Below, in pieces: positions 58,112-64,000 of a DNA stretch of 64,000 nt; position 1 is the first letter of the stretch; every line of letters begins with the position of its first letter. Where the stretch lies: contig CAUEEP010000264.1 in NCBI GenBank assembly GCA_958450365.1, positions 20,400 through 84,399 of the forward strand, in the 5' to 3' direction. A program made the translations under genes and the position numbers. Source of the stretch: Mesorhabditis belari. Taxonomy: Eukaryota > Nematoda > Chromadorea > Rhabditida > Rhabditidae. The notes beneath the pieces were generated by a model that was not told the origin of the DNA, did not search any database, and saw only the letters and a program-made list of their open reading frames with translations.

Positions 58112-61100
58112 TCACTGAAACTTGTACATTCGAACAGTGTGACAGGCATGATCAACAACAAAACATTGGCCGACTCGATCCCCGCCGGCCACAGATAAAC
58201 CACACGGGCGCCTCAAACGAGAGCCGAATGAGTCGATGTGGAAGACGAATTGACCCTAAAACTCGAATATTGAAAACAGAGATCAAACAGGTGAAATATT
58301 TGCAATATATAAAAGCTTTAGTTTTTCAAATTTCTCAATCAAACCTTGTATTGCGAGACGGCCAACTGAGCGCGATTCGTTTTCGGATCGACAACTCCGC
58401 TAATAATTCTTGCTGTGGATGGACACACCGCACACGAGGTGACCATCATTGAACGTCTGCAATAAATATTATGAAACCTACACCAAGCTCCATTTTCAAC
58501 TCACTTTTCCTCGAGATTCACGGGGATTTCTCTCAAGAACCGCCCGGCTCCATCAAAGAGTTGAAGTCCATGCTTGGTGCCAACCTAAATCAAGGTTTTA
58601 AAATCTACCGTAAAGACTGATAGACAGCCACGTGGCCACCCCACGATGACGGGCGTACAGTCGCGTAGTCTAACTTTGAACGTCCCATTCTCCTCGCTGT
58701 TTTATGCTACAGTATGCGCTTGGGTGTCAAATGATAGCCCTTGAAAGCTAGTATTTTTTGGTACCAAAAGTATTGTTAGGAAAAAGCTAGGGGCCGAGAA
58801 AAAAATGATTTTCTAAAAAAGAAGTTGGATTACGCGACTGTACGAGAGCGTTTTATTAGAGTATTTACGATATTTTATCCTTTTACTCACCATTATATCA
58901 TCATTTAGACCAACATTGACACAAGTGATTTGCTGCTGTTTTGCGGCAAATGAGAAAAGATATCGGAAAGTGGCATCAAAAACGAAAACCTGTAGATAAA
59001 GCTGGGTTAAAATCTCATTCAACTAGCAAAACCTTGTCAGCATCAGCTATCAATAGCCGTCCTCTTCTATCCACCGCTAAATCGATCGGCTCTTGAAACT
59101 CGGCAAAAGTCATTTTCTGAAAGCTTTCACTTATCGAATTGAAATTTCAAGTACTGGGCCTCAAAAAGGAAGCTTTTTTAGAATTCGATGTACTCAATGA
59201 CCCACCTCTGAAACAATTCCCTTTGTATCGATCCGATTGACACTTTTCGTTTTCCAATTTAGCACGGCTAAATGCTCAGCATCGATCATAGCCATTCCGA
59301 CAGCACTGCCACCCTAAAATTTCCGTTTTATTTACAGCATTCGGTTACCGCACTTACCTCCAAACACGGCGAAAAGATGTCATTGATCACATCACCATTG
59401 TCTTTTACGATACGAACTGAAAACGTCTTTAATATTATAAAAGCTAAATTTCTCTACTTCGATTATTTCCCGTGTCAAGTACATAGAAAATATGAGGGCC
59501 TTGAAGGCAAACGCGGGTCGGTTGACGCAATTCCACAGCCAATTGCCATCTAAAAAGAATAATTCAAATAATTCAAAGAATAATTGTATTGGAAAGTTGA
59601 TAGATTTAATCAGCATCTATATTCAGTTACTGGGATGCTACTTGCTGGTGAACTGGCTCCAAAGTGAGATATAAAATTCTGTCTTTTACTTTGATCTACG
59701 ACTAAAGAAGTAGATACTATTTATATTATTTAGATTGAGTGACTTGCTGTTGCGGTTGCTCGACTTGCCTTCTGTAAACAAATCTATCTAGCATTAATGC
59801 CAGAAGTATTTCTTCGTTGTATTTAAATCATTAAAAGAATAAAAACAACTGCACCAGAAAGCACAAAAAGTATTATACAAATGTTAGGGAGAGATTGAAG
59901 TCGATACTTATTCATCTACTATGAAAAATTTACAACATATAGCTTTACTTCTTGAGTAATTAAACCTTGTCTCTTACAATTTGAATATAAAGTTATATAA
60001 GATTGAAAAATCTAAACAAACCTTGGTGAATGGTGGCTCTCGACGGTGACTAAAAACGGGCTATTCTTTACGGGTCTTCCAAAAATCTTCACATTTACCC
60101 GGTATTCTCCCGGATCACGAATACTAAAATTCAAATCATTTCTTTGTTTTATTCCTTTTTCTCACCGAAAAATGACATCATATGTTCCATCATCGTTATC
60201 TTTCACCGAACAATTGTAGTTCTCACATCCATCTCCTTCAATGCAAGCGCTAATCGGATCACCACCAGTATTTCTAAAGTTAAAGACGGCTTTAAACATT
60301 TTCTTTTGCCATTTACCTAAGCTTTCCATTTACATCACATGTGGTCACTTTCAATAAAGTTTCTGTATGAGTGGTAGCTGATTCGGTTTGGTCAATTGTC
60401 GATGCACCGGGGAAAGTCGATGAAGCTGTTAAAGCACCGAATGCTCCGACACAGCGTTGCACCTCTGAAAGATCGAGATTTGGTTACCCCTTTGCACTGC
60501 TATCTCCAAAAGAAGTTACAAAACAATTCCTTCAAATTGTACCCTGTGTGAGCTGACTGTCATTGGTGTTCAATCGTAGAAAAGCGTTCTCTCGTGGTTC
60601 GATATCCATTCGACTTGCTCCATTCGATTCCCATTCACGAATTCGTCTACCCAACTCGCGCACATCAAGACTTCCGCTCTCCAATTCCTAGAATAGACAC
60701 TGATTGCAATGGTTAAAGAATGCAATGGAAGTTTGGTCTTAGAAGTGAAACTGTATTGCTGAAGTAAAGTGGGTAATGAACAGAGGGAAGAAAGAGTATC
60801 TTTATGACAGTTATTACTGAGTATTACGACAGTTATTACTGTAGCTTCTACTTAAGACTATCTTTACGACAGTTATTAATGAAAAAATTAAAAATTCCCT
60901 TCACCAACCTTATCCAATTTCTTCATTTCATCAGAAAGGCTTTCCATTTGATCTCGAAGAACCTAAAAAGGTTTTTGGATTTAGATTTTTGATGGATCAC
61001 ATTTATCAAACCTTTCTTTTATCATCTCGCCGTACACGAACACTTTCAAGTAATTCTCGTCGTCTTGTTTCAATGATATGTGATACTTCCTAAAATTATT

Positions 61101-62953
61101 GGGTTGTCCAGTTATGAATGCGCGTTTTTTTACTATTTTGTAAATTTCTCAAGATACCGAAATCAAGAAAAAGATATATATGAGTATTATTCGAAAGCTG
61201 AAGATCTCCTCTACATTTTGATATAAAAATTTTTTGAATTTTGTTCAGCTTTTGGGCAAATTGACTGCACAGAAGAGAAGGTGGCCAAAAAATGGAAGGG
61301 TGCCTTTGGATCAAGTTTTGGCTCCGCTCAAATTGAGTTAACCGTTTGATGTTTGGCCAATAGATATATCAATACAACTTTTTTTAAAAATATAACAATT
61401 TCAGAGCATCTTTACTTTACTTTTCTTTTCTGGACGGCTATTTTACACCATAAAACTTGAGGAATAGCTAAGCTGAAATGGGTTTTTTCGAAAGCGACCT
61501 CTCCCTTTGTGCAGTCAATTTCCCCAAAAACTTGAATGAATTCAAAAACTTTTTTATTCCAAAATGTAGAGGAGATCTTCAGCTTTCGAATGATATATAA
61601 CACTCATATACAGCTGTTCGATATCTTGAGAAATTTACAAAATAGTAAAAACGCGCATTCATAACTGGACAACCCAGTATTTCTAAGATAACAGATAATA
61701 TTATAAATCTTAAACATATGATTTAATTACTTACCTGAAATGCGGAGTTGATTTGATCAACAATCGTGTCGGCATTAGTGTCCAAAAGTCGGATTTCTTC
61801 GTTGATAGCCGTTTGAGCCTAATTCGTTAACAGATTATTTTCAAATACCGTATTTCTTCGAATAGAAGACCGGGTAAAGAGTATGATCACGTACTCCTGC
61901 GTAGCAGCCCTTTTTAAAATTTCTTTTCTGCATAAAAGCTTTCAATCAAGTGCTATAGAACTGGAAAATGACTCAAAAATCTGTTAGCTCATGTGGTATT
62001 TTTGAGTCATTTTCCAGCCCTATAGCACTTCATTGAAAGCTTTTATGCAAAAAGAAATTTTAAAAAGGGCTGCTACGCAGGAGTACGCGATGATACTCTT
62101 TACCTATTCGAAGAAATACGGGGGTGGGACAAATGCGACCTTTTTTTTGCGCACCTGGACATTTGCGCACCTAGACATTTGCGCACCTGGACATTTGCGC
62201 ACCTAGACATTTGCGCACCTGGACATTTGCGCACCTTTTTTTGCTGGAAAAGGCCTTAGGCAAGACCGTAGAGCTTCAAAAATGTTTTCATAGGAGGGAA
62301 TCGTATGCGTAGATTCAGAATTTTGACAAATCAGACCTCGCTGACACGTCAAATTTGGGCTAAAAGGCAAAAACTACGCAACTTAACGCTTTTCCGCAGT
62401 TTTTGCCTTTTAGCCCAAATTTGACGTGTCAGCGAGGTCTGATTTGTCGAAATTCGGAATCTACGCATACGATTCCCTTACCTGAAAATATTTTCGAAGC
62501 TCTACGACCTTTCCTAAGGCCTTTTCCAGCAAAAAAAAGGTGCGCAAATGTCCAGGTGCGCAAAAAAAAGGTCGCATTTGTCCCACCCCCGAAATACGGT
62601 ATGATTGTAATACTTTGTTTTAATATGAAAATTTCTATTCCATTATTTCTTTTCCATTATTTTATTTCCATTTTACCTGTTCAAGTGCTTTCAATCGACT
62701 CTTTGTTCTGTACAACATGATCTCACTCATTCGTTTCAACGCGATTGCCAACGGGATCACCGTGTGCTGTGAGCATTTCTTACTAAAAAAATAGCATTTC
62801 TTAATGAAAATTTCGAAAAATTCGTCTCTTTGGTCTCTTTTGCTTACTTTGATGAAGTTTCTTGACATTGTTGACAAAAAACGAGATCGCAACTCTCACA
62901 ATACAGCATGTTGTCACATGGATGCATTGCACAATGGGGGACCACGTCCTAAA
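58112..62953 (-). CDS. TRIM-NHL family protein (B-box, coiled coil, filamin, NHL), 5' partial
   Basis: TRIM-NHL proteins (C. elegans LIN-41, NCL-1, NHL-1/2/3) regulate mRNAs or proteins; the NHL propeller can bind RNA. First visible exon (about 62898-62953) encodes PHCAMHPCDNMLYCESCDLVFCQQC and continues with CSQHTVIPL: the Cys/His pattern of a B-box. Next a coiled coil (residues such as SEIMLYRTKSRLKALEQ, VSHIIETRRRELLESVR, LRDQMESLSDEMKKLDK), then a filamin-type domain (NTGGDPISACIEGDG, DNDDGTYDVIF, RDPGEYRVNVKIFGRPVKNS), then NHL blades ending RRPCGLSVAGGDR, FVVDHACHTVRMYKFQ-stop. The upstream exon, with any RING, lies beyond the window. Three introns contain foldback elements. Which paralogue it is remains open. 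Confidence 0.82.
58607..58872. mobile_element. Foldback MITE, family B (diverged copy 3)
   Basis: Begins TACCGTAAAGACTGATAG and ends AGAGTATTTACGA; contains GTACAGTCGCGTAGTC and its inverse GATTACGCGACTGTACGAG. In a TRIM-NHL intron. Confidence 0.75.
61099..61677. mobile_element. Mariner-type foldback element with TTGGGTTGTCC ends
   Basis: Left end TTGGGTTGTCCAGTTATGAA and right end TTCATAACTGGACAACCCAG, flanked by TA. Arms exceed 90 bp (GAATGCGCGTTTTTTACTAT mirrored) and inner parts (TGACTGCACAGAAG, CTTCAGCTTTCGAATGATAT) are also mirrored. No transposase. The terminal TTGGGTTGTCC resembles mariner ends such as the one at 28737. In a TRIM-NHL intron. Confidence 0.87.
61848..62119. mobile_element. 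Foldback MITE with TACCGTATTTCTTCGAAT ends
   Basis: Arms TACCGTATTTCTTCGAATAG / CTATTCGAAGAAATACGG, and GTACTCCTGCGTAGCAGCCC mirrored near the right end. The right boundary coincides with the start of family A copy 4, and GAAATACGGTAT appears again after that copy, as if family A inserted into the right end. Confidence 0.82.
62120..62592. mobile_element. Foldback MITE, family A (copy 4), nested
   Basis: Begins GGGGGTGGGACAAATGCGAC, ends GTCGCATTTGTCCCACCCCC. The left side carries five tandem GGACATTTGCGCACCT units. Inner arms include AGGCCTTAGGCAAGACCGTA and TTTGACGTGTCAGCGAGGTC, as in copy 2 type plus a further stem. Confidence 0.88.
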
Positions 62954-63040
62954 ATCGGTAGATTATTAAAAGTATTGAAGTCAAGTAATTTGTTTGGTAC
63001 TTTAAGAAGTTTACGACTTCCCCACCTTTTCCCCCAAGCC

Positions 63041-63350
63041 TGTCTACCGTACAGACTAGGACGTACTAGACATCGGAAAATTTCAAGCCGAATCTAATTC
63101 CACCTTCGTTTTCTCAGCCGTTTCTTGACTGATTACTCTGAAATTTTGTCTACAAACTGAAAATGCCGATTTCTATCTGTAGATAAGATTTTAGAGTAAA
63201 CGGCCAGGAAAACGAAAGTGGAATTAGGTTTGGATTGGAATTTTTACAATGCCTAGTTTTTGTTCTAAACATAGAACAAAGTCTTGTCCGATCTTTGTGC
63301 TAGTAAACGCACGCTCTCTGGCAATTCCCATGTCTACCGTACACTACACC
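63041..63350. repeat. Foldback-like repeat with GTCTACCGTACA flanks
   Basis: TGTCTACCGTACA occurs at about 63043 and 63330 in the same orientation; within, TCTAATTCCACCTTCGTTTTC and GAAAACGAAAGTGGAATTAG are inverted. Within the upstream TRIM-NHL intron. Confidence 0.6.
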
Positions 63351-63451
63351 CATTACCCATTACCGTATCCCAATTTATTTGGCTTAGACAAATGAATGGG
63401 AGTAACTCAGTGAATATACATCTACTTCTAAGCTCTCCAACTTGTTTAGAC

Positions 63452-63957
63452 TATATGTCGTAGCCGATTATGAATGAGCGGGTCCGGACGCGTCCAACCA
63501 TCAAGTATTTGGTATCATTCAACGCAGAATCATTAATAATTATGTTAAATTTTTTAAATTAGAAAGATTGGATAAAAAGAAAAAAAATTATGGGGCTTCA
63601 AAGTTTTCTCTTAAACAAACAGTTTTTTTGCTCTAATTTTTTTTCTTTTTATCCAATCTTCCTAATTTAAAAAATTTAACATAATTATTAATGATTTTGC
63701 GTTGAATGATACCAAATACTTGATGGTTGGACGCTCCTAGACCCACTCATTCATAATCGGCTACGGGGGTCCCGCCGATTTTGAATGAAACGTTGTAGCG
63801 CCGGTAATTTTTAACCTAAACTCACAAATTTGGTACCAATCGACGCAGAATTTAATTCGCTACAGGATGATATAATATTGTCCTCATACATTAAAGGGTT
63901 GCTCTACTAGAAAGATTTACCAAAAAATTTCATTCATAATCGGCTACGACATATATT
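63452..63957. mobile_element. Foldback element with TATGTCGTAGCCG ends (copy 2)
   Basis: Outer ends ATATGTCGTAGCCGATTATG and CATAATCGGCTACGACATAT are inverted. An inner inverted repeat spans about 63461-63765, with AAGTATTTGGTATCATTCAA, TTATGTTAAATTTTTTAAAT and TGGATAAAAAGAAAAAAA mirrored. About 505 bp, non-coding. It lies in the region upstream of the visible TRIM-NHL exons. Confidence 0.85.
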
Positions 63958-64000
63958 TTGGTAAGTTAAAAAGATTAGTTTAGTATATTTGTTAGTTTAT

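Overview
The window looks like nuclear DNA of a free-living-type nematode, most likely clade V (Rhabditina). The evidence is AT-rich sequence, many very short introns (35-50 bp) ending in TTTTAG or TTTCAG, splice acceptors just upstream of start codons (expected for spliced-leader trans-splicing), closely spaced same-strand genes, a Piwi-clade Argonaute of the PRG-1 type, and small Tc1/mariner-type repeats. No species is assigned. Gene models were spliced by hand; exon edges stated here follow GT..AG and frame, but no transcript evidence was available.

Layout. 1-4 kb (+): 3' part of the autophagy protease ATG4, then a four-TM claudin-like protein. 4-6 kb: foldback elements and a 500-bp T/G-only tract. 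6-15 kb: a Bicaudal-C/GLD-3-like RNA-binding protein (+), converging on a selenocysteine-lyase/NifS-like protein (-), which is divergent from a PAIP1 homologue (+). 16.7-28 kb (-): PRG-1, acylglycerol kinase AGK and RRP12 follow one another; AGK-RRP12 spacing is operon-like. 28.7-29.5 kb: decayed mariner. 29.7-34.4 kb (+): a PGAP4/TMEM246-like glycosyltransferase and a small secreted protein. 34.4-45.7 kb: 11 kb without convincing genes, full of tandem repeats, duplications and foldback elements. 45.7-48.1 kb (+): BTB protein with a cysteine-rich tail. 48.9-64 kb (-): pyruvate dehydrogenase E1 alpha, the U-box E4 ligase UFD-2/UBE4B, and a TRIM-NHL protein whose 5' end lies beyond the window.

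Themes. Four genes belong to post-transcriptional/germline RNA control (GLD-3-like, PAIP1, PRG-1, TRIM-NHL). Two enzymes have lost a key motif residue (selenocysteine lyase Cys to Gly; AGK GGDGT to GGDAT). RRP12 contains an apparent 1-nt shift in an A-run. At least four introns appear to end in AAG instead of TAG/CAG. The non-coding space holds several families of foldback MITEs, some nested, and three tRNA-like sequences, all inside introns. I did not find a clearly new multi-gene system; the best candidates for novelty are the MITE families, the AAG acceptors and the catalytically altered enzymes.
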